This document shows, piece after piece, positions 11,267 to 23,822 of a stretch of 64,000 nt of DNA. The DNA lies in assembly GCA_025266875.1 (NCBI GenBank), contig JALLLT010000007.1, positions 620,001-684,000 of the forward strand, given 5' to 3'. The position numbers were made by a program, and so were the translations under genes. The stretch comes from Fennellomyces sp. T-0311 (lineage: Eukaryota > Mucoromycota > Mucoromycetes > Mucorales > Lichtheimiaceae). Below the pieces are notes generated by a model. The model saw nothing but the letters and a program-made list of their open reading frames with translations. It searched no databases and was not told the origin of the DNA. Numbering within the stretch: position 1 is the first letter of the stretch; every line of letters starts with the position of its first letter.

Positions 11267-14124
11267 ATGACAACCGTACCTTCAATCAAGCGTCTTGATC
11301 AAACTGTTATCAATCGCATTGCTGCTGGCGAGGCAAGAGAAGCTGCTTTTATATATTCTGCGACTGAAAGCTCATGATCGTTGTAGATCATTCAACGACC
11401 AGCCAATGCGCTAAAGGAACTCATTGAGAACTCACTTGACGCAGGGGCCACGCAGATTCAAATCCTCGTAAAAGAAGGTGGACTGAAGCTCCTGCAGATA
11501 CAAGATAATGGCCATGGCATACGCGTAAGAAGCATTATAACGTTGTATCCATCGCCGCAGCACGCTCAATCAAGCATGCACCTAGAAAGAAGATATGGCC
11601 ATCGTCTGTGAGCGTTTCACGACAAGCAAACTGAAGAAATTTGAGGATCTCGCACAGATTGCGACGTACGGTTTCCGTGGTGAAGCTTTGTCTAGTATAT
11701 CACACGTTTCTCATGTGACAATCACGACAAAAACAAAAGACGCGCCGTGTGCGTTTAGGTAAAAAAAGACGAGTTTATCACCGTTTCAGTGGTTGATATC
11801 GCAGCAGAGCAACGTATTCGGATGGCAAACTGGTGTCTCCACGACCCAATGTGAGCGCCGATCCAAAACCGTGCGCAGGCAATAACGGAACCCAGATCAC
11901 AGTAAGCCCATCCGTCTTTGATCTGTCACTGCAGGAATTCACCGCCCTTTTGTAACCATGAAGGCAGAAGATCTGTTCTATAATGTGGCAACGCGTAGAC
12001 GCGCGTTCAAGGCGCCAAGCGAAGAGTACAATCGGATCTTGGATGTCGTCAGCCGATATGCCGTTCACAATTACTCTGTCAGCTTTACTTGTCGAAAGGT
12101 ACAGGTGTTGTTATTTTTCTCACGGTTCTGGTGATAACTGATGCCATCCAAAAGCAAGGAGGAACGGTATCCGATGTCCAAACTTCATCCACTAGCAACA
12201 TTACAGATACAATCAGACAAATCTATGGCTCGTCCGTTGCATCTGAACTACTTCACGTCGAAAAAGAATTTCCGCAGCTTGAATATACCTTGAAGGCTTC
12301 CATTTCAAACGCAAATTATCATGTCAAACGCACGACGATGCTGCTGTTTATCAATCGTAAGGAAGAAAAGGTTATTTCGGAAGCGTTTGAAGCTCAAATC
12401 ATGGATAGATCGACTCGTGGAAAGCACGAATATTAAACGATCTATCGAAAATGTATATACAGCGCTGTTGCCGAAAGGGTCGTACCCTTTTGTGTATCTA
12501 AGCCTAGAAATCAACCCTCGGAATGTTGATGTGAATGTGCACCCTACAAAAAGAGAGGTATACCTTCCGTTCCTTGGGGTATGCAATAGTACTGACAAGT
12601 ATTTGCTACTAGGTCCACTTCCTCAATGAGGAAAAGATTGTGGATAGCATTACAAGCACTCTTCAGGAACAACTAGAGGGAGCCAATTTCTCGAGAACGT
12701 TTTACACACAAGTAAGTAATAGTTATCATGTTTTGTAACTGAAAAAGTAACTATGTCGCTTGCAAAGACGACCCTGCCTGGTGCTAGTCAAATCGAGGAA
12801 GATCAACCATCCAGCAGTGAGTTATGGCTGGTGTTGAATGTGCCGTGGTTATTTATTTCGACCTGTTTGCAGGCACACCTACCACTACAAAAAAGGTGGC
12901 AGATTACAACCTTGTGCGAACGGATAATCGGGAAACTACGCTTGATACCTTTGTTCAACATCAGCATAACACTCCACTGGCAGCGACTTCCGCGGCAGCG
13001 GGCAATGATCATATGGATGTTGATGACGAGGGATCATCGTAAGCGTTAACGATCTGGATACTTTCGCTGTGATATCCATCTCATGGCCAATACTCGTATA
13101 GACGGCGACCAATGCAATCGCAGAGGGAAAAAAAGCTTATGAAAGATATGCCCTTTTCTAAAGTGCATCTCCTTCGCAGCGCTGTAAAAAAGTCAGAGCA
13201 TCCTGGTAGGTGGTTCTATCTTTGGCAATGTCATGGAAATTAACAAACAAATAGGACTTACCAAAGTGTTCCGAGATCACAAGTTTGTTGGATGTGCGGA
13301 TGACACACTGGCCTTGATACAACATGATCGGGATCTTTATTTGGTTAACTATGCTGTTGTAAGGTATACATCGCCTACAGCAAAATAAGAGAGAGGAAGC
13401 TGACTGTTTATGGTAGCGAGGAGCTCTTCTACCAAGTGGTGCTCGCTGAATTTAGTAACTTTGGAAAGCTCCAACTTACATCGCCAGTGTCGATTCTGGA
13501 GTGTATCAAGCTTGCCCTGGATGTTGAAGAAAAGGAAGGCTCACTCCCCGATCGATTGCAACCCAAAGATGTGATTGCTATGGTAAGTCTACTATTGCTA
13601 CAGCTGTACTTGTATGCTGATTTGGTATCAAAGAAAATCAGAGATACTCTTGTGAAGCATCAAGAGTTGCTTGATGAGCAATTCTCAATAGTGGTAACTC
13701 GTGAAGGTTATCTTACGGCACTGCCGATGCTCTTGAAGGGCTATGTGCCAACCATGGACAAATTGCCCCTTTTCCTATTACGACTTGGCACTGAGGTAAA
13801 AAGGAGACAAGTTTATGGTCCCAGCGTGGCTGACAGATGGGATAGGTGAACTGGAAGGAGGAGGACGAATGCTTTGACGTTGTGACACGCGAATTGGCGA
13901 TGTTTTACAGTGCAGAGCCTCCACTCCAGCCCGCTGGTGCGGACGAAGCAGAGCAAGGACAGTACAAAAAAGAGCACGAAAAGTATCTATGGCAAGTACA
14001 GCATCTGATTTTTCCTGGGCTTTTACACTTTATCGCGCCGCAGAATTTGGCAGGAGGGGATGGTGGCTATGTAACGCGTCTAGCTAGATTAACTGATCTG
14101 TATAAAATTTTCGAGCGCTGCTGA
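11267..14124 (+). CDS. MLH1: DNA mismatch repair protein MutL homolog 1
   Basis: Fifteen exons: 11267-11332, 11387-11524, 11586-11758, 11808-11901, 11964-12098, 12155-12356, 12409-12557, 12613-12711, 12768-12816, 12873-13038, 13102-13205, 13255-13363, 13417-13582, 13634-13795 and 13846-14124; 696 residues. The GHKL ATPase domain shows [32 protein letters not shown] and [17 protein letters not shown]; the transducer shows FINHRLVEST and [16 protein letters not shown]. An acidic linker (about residues 340-430) leads to the C-terminal dimerisation domain, which ends in the conserved FERC. MLH1 pairs with PMS1/PMS2-type or MLH3 partners to nick DNA during nuclear mismatch repair. Intron 1 begins with GC (GAG/GCAAGA) rather than GT. 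Exon 4 starts at a NAGNAG acceptor (GCAGCAG). Intron 13 (13583-13633, 51 nt) is in frame without a stop, so its retention would add 17 residues. Confidence 0.96.
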
Positions 14125-14184
14125 AAATATAACCCCCCTCCCCTACACTTTTTTCTGCCTCTTTTCCAATGCACTTTTGCTGTC

Positions 14185-15287
14185 ATGCCGCACCATGTTC
14201 AAACCCGTCGTGTGTTTCGCAAAAGCACTCTTTTACCAACGAGTCATTCTCGAAAAGGTACCGTGATCCATCGATTAACAAGCCGAGTGACTGACGGTTT
14301 AATATAGCTGTGGATGAGGGCATTATCGGTGGACTGACGCGAAAGCAACTATCACTCATAGTGCTAGTGGTGCAAAACACTATGCTTGTATTGATGATGC
14401 GGTACTCGCGCATAACCCCGAGCAACGGCAGCTTGTACATTGCCTCAACCGCCGTCGTCATGGCCGAACTGATTAAGCTTGCTGTGTGCCTCATAATGTT
14501 GCGAAGGGAATCCCAATCTTGGATAGAATGTCGATCGTTATTGCAGAAAGAGATCCTTGATCATGAGACGTTCCGATTGATGATCCCATCGGCATTGTAC
14601 GCGATCCAAAACAATCTGCTCTATCTTGCGCTGAGCAATCTCGAAGCAGCCACATTCCAAATCACATACCAGCTCAAGATTCTATCTACGGCCAGCTTTT
14701 CCAATATTCTGCTCGATCGTCGACTCAACACGAAGCAATGGTTTGCGCTGGGACTGTTGATGATGGGTGTTACGCTAGTCCAAATTACAACACGCGAACA
14801 AGATACGCCTGTTCATGATACGCAGAACCCAATGCTCGGATTATTCGCAGTCTTGGCCAGCTGCATCTCCTCCGGCTTTGCAGGCTGTTACTTTGAACAC
14901 ATGCTCAAGACTTCCACCACATCCATGTGGGTCCGCAATATCCAGCTAGGTGTTTCGGCACTCTTGTTTTCCGTCGTTGCCATGCTCGCAAATGATTACC
15001 AGGCAATACGAGTCGGAGGCATGTTTCAAGGCTATACGGGTCTGACGTGGATTGTGATTGGTAACCAGGCACTGGGTGGTCTCTTGGTTGCAGTTGTTGT
15101 CAAGCACGCCGACAACATTCTGAAGAACTTTGCAACAAGCGTCTCAATCATCATGTCAAGTACTATTAGCTTTTACTTTTTCGACTTTCGGCCCTCTCTC
15201 ATGTTTGTCTTGGGCGCTATGCTGGTGACCGCAGCCACGTACTTTTATAGTGCGGCGGATCGGCGTACGCCCATCAAACCACATTAA
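14185..15287 (+). CDS. Golgi nucleotide-sugar transporter (SLC35A type; UDP-galactose/UDP-GlcNAc class)
   Basis: Two exons, 14185-14257 and 14308-15287, with a 50-nt intron; 350 residues. The upstream exon gives a basic cytosolic tail (MPHHVQTRRVFRKST) and joins in frame to VDEGIIGGLTRKQLSL; a start at Met 14310 inside exon 2 would also give a complete transporter. About ten hydrophobic segments are visible. Family marks are NNLLYLALSNLEAATFQ, YQLKILSTA and, near the C-terminus, GGLLVAVVVKHADNILKNFA, the hallmark of the SLC35A branch. It exchanges a cytosolic nucleotide sugar for luminal nucleoside monophosphate to feed Golgi glycosylation or chitin-related processes. The exact sugar is not determinable. 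The gene starts only 60 bp after the MLH1 stop codon, on the same strand. Confidence 0.88.
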
Positions 15288-15855
15288 TGCAACCACCAGT
15301 ACCCCCGTACTTTTTCTCTACATGTACATTTTATACACTAGTCCTGTAAATACTATTCGCACGTCCACTCTGAAAGCAAACATTGCACCAACATGGAAAT
15401 GAATCCAAGATTATTCCAGAATTAATATTTGCCATTCGTGTTGAAATTCCCAAGTTCATGTGACCTGACACGTATCACTTGATCCGGACGCAATGCATGT
15501 TCCGAAAAAGGAATTTTGATTTGCCACGACGGAACGATAAGCTGTCGGATGTTTTCGTACAACCGCTGATTGCGCAGTAGATTAGCGGATTATTGCTGGT
15601 CTTTGACGGGCCAGTACTTGGGAGCAGAAGGGCTTGTAAAGATTCCTCGGTGGAAACAAAAAAAAAAGAACAGTTTGACGGTTTCGGATCCGGCGAGACA
15701 CTAAGGCAAGTACGGGGGGTTGACAAGGTAATCGTATCGTAGGAGCGTGAACTTAAACCCGGCGGACTTTGTCCAACCCTTGTTGGCAAAGGGTATGCTA
15801 AACCGCAAACGCGCGCAGTTGGATTCCATTCTCTTCCTTCGCTTGAAAATTCAAA
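15288..15855. other. Intergenic region between transporter and eEF2
   Basis: The first part is the 3' region of the transporter. The rest is the eEF2 promoter and leader; the sequence just before the candidate ATG is C/T-rich. No canonical TATA box and no RNA gene recognised. Confidence 0.4.
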
Positions 15856-18810
15856 ATGGGTATGTAAAAGGAGTGGGAACGCACGGATGCTCTGTCCCTG
15901 GGAATGGATGATGGATGGATGGATGCCATGCGTGGGTGTGGGAAAACATGTGCTCACTGCTTGTTTATCACTGCTTTGTTTATGGATGAATAGTGGTAAG
16001 TACAATTATGCCGCTGTAAAGACAAGAGAAACAAAATGCTCATCACAGCTGTCATGTGTTAGAACTTTACTGTTGAGGAGATCCGTGGTTTGATGGTAAC
16101 TACCTAAACAAACGACCAACCACAATGTCAAAGCCAGATTGCTAATGTCGCCCATTTTATTAGGACAAAGTTACGAACGTTCGTAACATGTCCGTCATTG
16201 CTCACGTCGATCACGGCAAGTCGACTTTGACTGATTCCTTGGTTTCCAAGGCCGGTATTATCTCGGCTGGTCGTGCTGGTGAGACCCGTTTCATGGACAC
16301 CCGTAAGGATGAGCAGGAGCGTGGTATCACTATCAAGTCTACTGCCATCTCCATGTACTTCGCTTTGGAGAACCCTGACGATGTCAAGGAAATCAAGGGC
16401 CAGAAGACCGAGGGTAAGTGTCTTTTTTTGCCGTGTTTGTTGTCCTAGGCAACAAACACACATACAAAAATGGTTTATTCATTCTTCTCGTAGGTCCCGA
16501 TTTCTTGATCAACTTGATCGATTCACCTGGTCACGTTGATTTCTCTTCTGAAGTCACTGCTGCCCTCCGTGTCACTGATGGTGCTCTTGTCGTCATTGAC
16601 TGTATCGAAGGTGTCTGTGTCCAGACCGAGACTGTCTTGCGTCAGGCTTTGGGTGAGCGCATCAAGCCCGTCATTGTCATCAACAAGATCGATCGTGCTT
16701 TGCTCGAACTGCAGTTGGAGAAGGAGGAGCTTTACAACGTGCGTCCATGTTTGCAGAGGGGTGGGAGGTGCATAGTGTGCATCGTTTACTAACATCAAGA
16801 CAAATATAGGCTTTCGCCCGTAGCATTGAATCCGTGAACGTCATCATCGCCACCTACTTTGATGAAGCTCTTGGTGATGTCCAAGTTTACCCCGATAAGG
16901 GTACCGTTGCCTTCGCCTCCGGTTTGCACGGTTGGGGTTTCACTCTGCGCCAATTCGCCGTCCGCTACTCCAAGAAGTTCGGTGTTGACAAGGAAAAGAT
17001 GATGCAGCGCTTGTGGGGCGAGAACTACTTCAACCCCAAGACCAAGAAGTGGACCACCAAGGACACCGATGCCAGCGGCAAGCCCTTGGAGCGTGCCTTC
17101 AACATGTTCGTTTTGGACCCCATCTACCGCATCTTCGATGCTGTCATGAACTTCAAGAAGGAGCAGATCCCCGTCCTTTTGGACAAGCTCGAGATCAACC
17201 TCAAGACCGAGGAGAAGGAATTGGAGGGCAAGCAATTGCTCAAGGTTGTCATGCGCAAGTTCTTGCCTGCCGGTGATGCTCTCTTGGAAATGATCTGTAT
17301 TCACTTGCCCTCGCCCGTCACTGCCCAGAAGTACCGTGTTGTCAACTTGTACGAGGGTCCCGCTGACGACGAGTGTGCCCAGGGTATTGCTGAGTGTAAC
17401 CCCAACGGTCCTCTCATGCTTTACGTCTCCAAGATGGTGCCCACTTCCGATAAGGGTCGTTTCTACGCTTTCGGTCGTGTCTTCTCTGGTACCGTCCGTG
17501 CTGGTTTGAAGGTCCGTATCCAGGGTCCCAACTACGTCCCTGGCACCAAGACCGATTTGGCTGTCAAGTCCATCCAGCGTACCGTCCTCATGATGGGCCG
17601 TAACGTTGAGGCCATCGATGACTGCCCTGCCGGTAACATTATTGGTTTGGTCGGTGTTGATCAGTTCTTGGTCAAGTCTGGTACCATCACCACCTCCGAG
17701 GTTGCCCACAACATGAAGGTCATGAAGTTCTCTGTCTCTCCTGTCGTGCAGGTTGCCGTCGAAGTCAAGAACGCCAACGACTTGCCCAAGCTTGTTGAAG
17801 GTCTTAAGCGTCTTGCCAAGTCCGATCCTTGTGTCTTGACCTACACCTCCGACTCTGGTGAACACATCGTCGCCGGTGCTGGTGAACTTCACTTGGAAAT
17901 TATCTTGAAGGATCTTGAGGAAGACCACGCTGGTGTTCCCATCCGCACTGGTGACCCCGTCGTCCAGTACCGTGAGACCGTCACTGCCGAGTCCTCCATG
18001 GACTGCTTGTCCAAGTCCCCCAACAAGCACAACCGTATCTTCATGCGTGCTGCTCCCTTGGATGACGAGCTCTCCGGTGATATCGAATCCGCCAAGATCG
18101 GCCCCAAGGACGATTTCAAGGCTCGTGCCCGTATCCTTGCCGACCAATACAACTGGGACGTCACTGAGGCCCGTAAGATCTGGTGTTTCGGTCCTGACGC
18201 CACCGGTCCTAACCTTGTTGTCGATGTCACCAAGGCTGTTCAGTACTTGAACGAAATCAAGGACTCTTGTGTTGCTGCCTTCCAGTGGGCCACCAAGGAA
18301 GGTCCTTTGGCCGAAGAGAACTTGCGTGGTTGCCGTTTCAACATCCTCGATGTTGTTCTTCACGCTGATGCTATCCATCGTGGTGGCGGTCAGATCATCC
18401 CTACCTTCCGTCGTGTCGTCTACGCTTCCATGCTTACTGCCCAGCCCGGTATCCAGGAACCCATGTACCTCGTCGAAATCCAGTGCCCCGAAAACGCCAT
18501 CGGTGGTATCTACTCTGTTCTCAACCGTCGCCGTGGTGTCGTCTTCTCTGAGGAGCAGCGCCCTGGTACTCCTATCATGAACATCAAGGCTCACATGCCC
18601 ATTAACGAGTCTTTCGGTTTCACCGCTGACTTGCGTGCCGCCACCGCTGGTCAGGCCTTCCCTCAAGCCGTCTTCGACCACTGGCAGGCCATGTCCGGTG
18701 ACCCAATGGAAGCCGGTAACAAGGTCTACGATATCATCCGTGCCGTCCGTAAGAGAAAGGGTCTCGTTGAGGACATCCCTGGCCTCGACAAGTACTACGA
18801 CAAGTTGTAA
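15856..18810 (+). CDS. EEF2: Translation elongation factor 2 (eEF2)
   Basis: Well-defined exons are 16063-16095, 16164-16413, 16494-16738 and 16810-18810; with the start codon they give about 843 residues, the usual fungal length. The product is the GTPase that moves tRNA-mRNA through the ribosome. Visible motifs: [14 protein letters not shown] (P-loop), [12 protein letters not shown] (switch I), [12 protein letters not shown] (switch II), NKIDRALLE (G4) and, near the C-terminus, [16 protein letters not shown] containing the diphthamide histidine. Codon use is extremely biased, marking very high expression. The start exon is the weak point: ATG at 15856 (context TTCAAAATGG, followed by GTATGT) is the best candidate, but joining it to exon 2 (AACTTTACTGTTGAG) does not keep phase with the splice signals I see. 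The tetranucleotide-rich DNA near 15905 lies in this first intron. Confidence 0.95.
15904..15927. repeat. GGAT tetranucleotide microsatellite in eEF2 intron 1
   Basis: Short run of GATG/GGAT units inside the first, unusually long intron of the eEF2 gene. It has no visible coding role. Confidence 0.6.
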
Positions 18811-20007
18811 TAGACCGGCCTGTTTATATAGCCCAATATACATTTCTTTTTATTGTTGCATATATTATCTTTTCAGTGTTACGTTGAATACGAAATACAG
18901 AGTTTTTCCTCGAGTTATCCATCACTTGTTTGTATGATATTGTGCAAAACCTTATCAGGGTTAAGCGAGGCAGCCATGCCTCTTTGGTACAATAGCAATG
19001 TAGATCTGCTGACAAGTGCCTCACTTGTCTCAAATTTATGGTCCAAGACAAACACACTTAACCAGTGACCCCTCATGTCATTTCTTTCGAAAATATAATT
19101 CAGGTGGGTAGGATGCAATTGCAAAATGGCTGAGCGTGGGCTTATAATTCGATTGATTTAGACGTCTGCTTATTCTCTGGCTACTTCTTTTAAATATATC
19201 GATGCTTGAGTGTCATCAGGTATGTTGAAGGGATAATTAGATTGTGAGAATGGATCAAATCTTATGCTGGACCTCTTCAGCCAGTTAGCCCTGTACCATT
19301 TCTATTTCGCAGCTCTGTCAGTACTGTGCTGTCCGTGCTGGATGTACGTATCACACTGTGTTTGCACGGCTCCTTCGACTTATCGACAGTACGTGCTATC
19401 AGGTCTTTGAGTGCATGCTGAAATATTTTCCCAACTTGTTCGCTTTGACCTGTACGCATAATAAATGAATAACATTAGTTTCAGTAAAACGTCGCTGTAG
19501 TAAACTCAGTGCATACAGTAATAGGGCAAAAGTTGAAGAATGAATGTACGAGCAATTGGTGCAGTTCCAGCGTCCAGCTCATCGTCGATTACATCTTTAT
19601 GCGGTGTCGCTTAACGGGAAAGCGTTTCGAATGACGCGACCAAAGTATACTTAATGTTTTATTTGAGGAAAGCCACTCTCTATTTATATTGATAATATAG
19701 ACGTATCCCTTTGTTCAATAACTGAATACCCTTGCTATTGCCGAAGATCATGGAGATCAAGTTAAAATTTGCCTTGCTTGGCCGGTAGTGTCAGGGTTAT
19801 GTAGTAATCATTACAATGATGAATTAATGCATTACCGGGTACCAATTCCATCGAAGTTCTCCATTAATCCTTATTAAAAAAAATTGCGTAAGAAATATTA
19901 AAATCTAACTCATTAGGTGCTGACACATTGGGAAGCCCAATATGTATACGTACGGGTATGGATGATCAGCCCCGCTACTACGCTAATGTATATAGCCCAA
20001 TGAAGGG

Positions 20008-20031
20008 TTTTGGTTGGTTGGTTGGTTGGTT
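20008..20031. repeat. GGTT microsatellite
   Basis: Five to six GGTT units in a row in noncoding DNA. It does not resemble a long telomere-like array. Confidence 0.7.
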
Positions 20032-21221
20032 GAAGCTTGACTGATAGTAAACGAAACACCCAAGCAACCAAAATAACTGCAACTTTACGAGCGAACAACT
20101 ATCTGTACAAAGAAGCAAGAGAAAAGGAGGCATCCACTATGTCACATAAATATACCTTGGATATACGACTTTACAAAAGACTCAAAAGGATGCGTTTACC
20201 CGAGTCAGCGCAAAGACTCGCATCATTGTTTCTGAGTTCTGGGTACCAGATTTTGTCAACCATCGCAAACAATTTCCAAGAGTTTATTGGATTGATATAC
20301 AGCTCGCAAAGTGCATTTCAGATGCATTTACAGAACGTTGATTAAGAATATGGTCATTCTCGATCATCATTTATATCTTTGTATCAACAGCGAACAGCGT
20401 GATGACCTCATCGCTATTGCCAAGCACAAGTACGTAAGCCCGGTTTAAGTGCCTGTTGATAGTCACTGTTCCAAGTTACGCTGTGGACTCAGAAGATCCT
20501 GTACTAGCAATACAAGAAGGTTATGCTTATCAAGCGCATAGGTAGAAGCAGAGTCTAACATCATCGTCAGCACAGAACCCTGTCCTTCAACTACGATTCC
20601 ATGAGCTTGTTTACAAATCGCTGATGTCTCAACCAAATATATTCGATGTAATATGAACGTTGCAGAAAATGCACATCTCAATCCATCTTATACTATCAGT
20701 TCAGAGACAGCATCAAATGCAAGAAACGATAACACGCCACGCTTAATAGTTTTGGTTGTCCAATGTAGTAATGAAGTTTTTTATCCGTAGCCTTGGCATG
20801 TTCTGGCACAACCGATCAACTATCCGCGATTGCACGAATAACGTAGCAACTCTTTTGCCGACTTTCCTCGTGCTACAATAAAACTTAAGACAATGGTCAA
20901 CAAAGATTTTACGTACGAGTTCTCCGTGTCTTTTGGTCATATCGAATTATTGGTCACAGATGGCCTTTTCGAACAGTGGACCACCAGTGAACTCGAACCA
21001 TTCCTGAGTTTCTCAGTGCGTGTTACCAAACTCATTGAAAAAACATGCGTTACGAACAAAATATTCAGAGTCAAAACGATCTACAGCATTTTAGTGATAT
21101 AAGATTGGACTTGTGGCCGAATTAGAGATGATTAGTAATTCGAAAAGCAATAGTAACTAAAGTATTGGCTGCTGTAAATGTGCATATTACGGCAAATGCA
21201 CCAAAGCTGCCACTTTATATA

Positions 21222-21300
21222 CAGTGGCCGCTCGCTATAACGATATGACGGTGTAGCCTCAATGATATTCCCCAAATATCATTATAGCGAGCGTCCACTG
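21222..21300. mobile_element. 79-bp MITE with pogo/Tigger-like terminal inverted repeats
   Basis: The ends CAGTGGCCGCTCGCTATAAC and, on the other strand, CAGTGGACGCTCGCTATAAT form inverted repeats of about 25 bp with two mismatches, flanked by TA on both sides (21220-21221 and 21301-21302). TA target duplication, a CAGTG terminus and a CTCGCTATAA block fit non-autonomous relatives of pogo/Tigger (Tc1-mariner superfamily). Only about 29 bp lie between the arms, so the whole element is nearly a hairpin. No transposase copy is seen in the window. Confidence 0.75.
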
Positions 21301-21694
21301 TATATTTGTAACAGAAGCTTTTTTTTTTATTCAAATATGCTTTGCGGCCATCAAGTGTCGTGTGCTCCTACGCTCCTGTCCAAAAAAGGGCGTGCAATAA
21401 ACCTTTTACAGGAAGCTCTGAACAGCGCAATATCGCTACACGGAGAATATTCTCGAATAACCTACCACTAGGCAACCATGCAATTCAGTTTCATGTGCAA
21501 CTCTTTGTTCCTTGTACAACAAACTGCTTTTCTGATCCTTGTCAAACCTTTAAAGCTTTCCAATTACCTTCCTTTTCTAATAAATGTACTTATATCCCAA
21601 ATGATTGTAATTGTTGTACAAAAAACCCATGCTTCTTCCTTTAATGCCATTAATGCTAAAATATCGATGATATAATGTACATAGGATAATAAAC

Positions 21695-22798
21695 TTAGAA
21701 CTTCTTGCCAAACAGGATTTCCTGGAGAGCATCGTAACCAGACAAGACACCAGCACCAGCGATGGCACGGAGAATGTTGGCACCTGCACCCTTGAAAAGG
21801 GACTTGGTACCTTCCTTGGCAACAATTTCACGGAAAGCGTGAAGGGAGGAATCGTACTTGACAGCGGCACCGGAGGTCATCATCATACGGCGACGGATAG
21901 TATCAATAGGGTACGAAGCCAAACCAGCACCAGTGGTAACAGCCCAGCCAAGCAAGAAAGTGGCCAAAAAGTTCTTCTGGAGGTTCTCGGGAAGAGCGGG
22001 CTTGAGCGAGTCGTACATACCGAAGTACAAACCACGGTAGACGATGATACCAACGCAGGAGATGGTGAAGCCACGGTACAAACCGGCAATACCATCAGAA
22101 GCCAAGGTCTTGCGGTAGACATCGACAAGGCCGTTGAACTGGCGCTCACCTCCACCCTTGGAAGCCTTGGCATCGTTGGCAAGACGGGTACGGGCGTAGT
22201 CAAGCGAGTAGACGACTAAAAATTAAGTATAAGTATTTTGATCACTCAAAACAACCTTTTCAACTTGTTTACTTACAGAAGAGTGACGAGGCACCAGCAG
22301 CACCACCGGAAGCCAAGTTACCAGCAAACCAGGCCCAGTAGCCATCCTTCTTCTTGTCCTTGTTGAACATACGCTTGAACTTGTCCTTGAAGGCAAAGTT
22401 CAAGGCTTGGGTAGGGAAGTAACGGATAATGTTGGCAGTGTTACCGCGCCAGAACGAGACGACACCTTCTTCCTTCATGGTACGGGCAAAGCAATCACCA
22501 ATGCCCTTGTAGGGGGAGGCAAGACGACCCTGCTTGATCATTTCATCCTGGTTTTGGATCAAGAGCTTAATACGCTCAACTATACAAAAAGATCAGGTCA
22601 GTAAACCGCTATTATAATTCTCTTATCCATTGTATTACTTGGAGCAGCGGCCGTCTTTGAGACTGCAGCGGAGACACCTCCCATAAGGAAGTCCTAATAA
22701 CATAGTGTTGGTACATGCATATAAAACTTTGCTGTCAAAAAGTATTTCAGCAATTAACTTACAAGGACGAACTGGTTCTGGCTCTTCTCGGCAGACAT
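21695..22798 (-). CDS. Mitochondrial ADP/ATP carrier
   Basis: Four exons on the minus strand: 22798-22763, 22693-22639, 22579-22277 and 22215-21695; 304 residues. It exchanges matrix ATP for cytosolic ADP across the inner mitochondrial membrane. Three carrier repeats are present, with signature motifs API-ERIK (P-x-E), YSLDYARTR and [18 protein letters not shown] is the specific marker of ADP/ATP carriers. Other stretches typical of the family are [44 protein letters not shown] and [13 protein letters not shown]. The short N-terminus lacks a cleavable presequence, as usual. Codon bias indicates high expression. It is transcribed in the same direction as ornithine aminotransferase upstream, which is also mitochondrial in many organisms but cytosolic in fungi. 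Confidence 0.97.
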
Positions 22799-23822
22799 TT
22801 TGAAAGGAGTAGGGTGGAAGGAAAGGGAGGAACAAAAGATTCCGCCACCGGAGTGGGTATATATCCAAAATTTGAAACCTATCGTCAGACTTGCTGGTCT
22901 TTCTTTTCACCGTCCCGAATGCTCCGACTAAGTGAACAGTGGATAAATTTTGCGTTCTTTTACATCACCAGAAGTCAAAGATGACAACGACGCTACTCGT
23001 ATTATTATAAATCATGTATGAAGATAATGACACACAGTAATTGGCAGAAGGTTTTTAGGTCCAGCGACTTAACCGGAAGGATTTCTGATATATAGAAAGG
23101 ATACCAATTTGCTAAATCAAGCAATACGTTAATGTGAGGGCATCTGCAGTAGAATGGTTGTAGAACGGCTAAATGTTCTGAACAGAAAAAAATGGGATTC
23201 GAGAACTCCGGATATACTCACAGATAGGATCCATGTTTCAGTTTCATCAATTACGGTACTTCGCAATCCGAGCAAGCGACTAGGTACAGTGGGTCGTATG
23301 CGGCATCGTGACAGGAAGTGTGTGTGTATGTGCATTATTCCGAGTATATAGCCATAGAAACGTTTGCATAGCGAGCGTGCTGCAGAAGAGGGATAGCTTT
23401 CTGAGTGCATGCATACTGAAATGGTTATGTTTGCTACACCCATAACAATCATGCACTGCTAGCATTTCATTCGTGCATTTTTCCAATGACGACGATCCGC
23501 CAATACCCGCACACAAAAATAACGTCTACTGAGATCGTTCAACTCCCTGCGACGTAAAAATTCATACTACTTGTGATTGAGCAACCTGGATTTCTGTACG
23601 ATAGCATGTAGAATATATGAAAGTTCCCCTGAAAAGTGCACTGGGTTGCGCTGCATTATATCCACGAGAGTTGTCTATCTACATCATACAACGCCGAGTG
23701 CCTTCTTTTCTGATCCTCCGCAACAACCCGCTTTATTTTCAATATATCCTTATGCATTGATGGAGGGAATGTGTCACTGACTACGTTATCTTGTTACAAA
23801 GGGTAGAGAAAGGATGTAATCA
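22799..23822. other. Promoter of the ADP/ATP carrier gene and 3' region of ornithine aminotransferase
   Basis: A TATATA element on the minus strand at 22858-22865 lies about 60 bp upstream of the carrier ATG. The rest (about 22900-23820) has only short frames with no recognisable content. Confidence 0.4.
22858..22865 (-). promoter_or_regulatory. TATA box of the ADP/ATP carrier gene
   Basis: GGATATATACC on the minus strand, about 60 bp before the start codon at 22798, with no competing element nearby. Confidence 0.5.

Larger units (their letters stand above)
18811..21694. other. Gene-poor region between convergent eEF2 and ADP/ATP carrier genes
   Basis: Apart from 3' ends of the flanking genes, the listed GGTT run and the listed MITE, I see only short frames. 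A plus-strand frame at 20037-20345 (containing SHKYTLDIRLYKRLKRMRLP) and a minus-strand frame at 19459-19277 have protein-like composition but no neighbours, domains or splice context. No tRNA or other RNA gene recognised. Confidence 0.35.

Noticed and set aside
13300..13330. CADDTLAL resembling an RT active site
   Set aside because: It is in frame inside MLH1 ([20 protein letters not shown]), matching the conserved MLH1 C-terminal domain.
16795..18843. 682-codon open frame antisense to eEF2
   Set aside because: Created by the extreme codon bias of eEF2 on the other strand; low-complexity Val/Leu/Gly/Asp composition and no domain.
19277..19459. Minus-strand frame QVGKIFQHALKDLIARTVDK
   Set aside because: Sixty codons only, no start context, no neighbours, not extendable through splice sites.
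23129..23516. Overlapping minus-strand frames between the carrier and OAT genes
   Set aside because: Low-complexity Ser/His composition and no splice or domain support.
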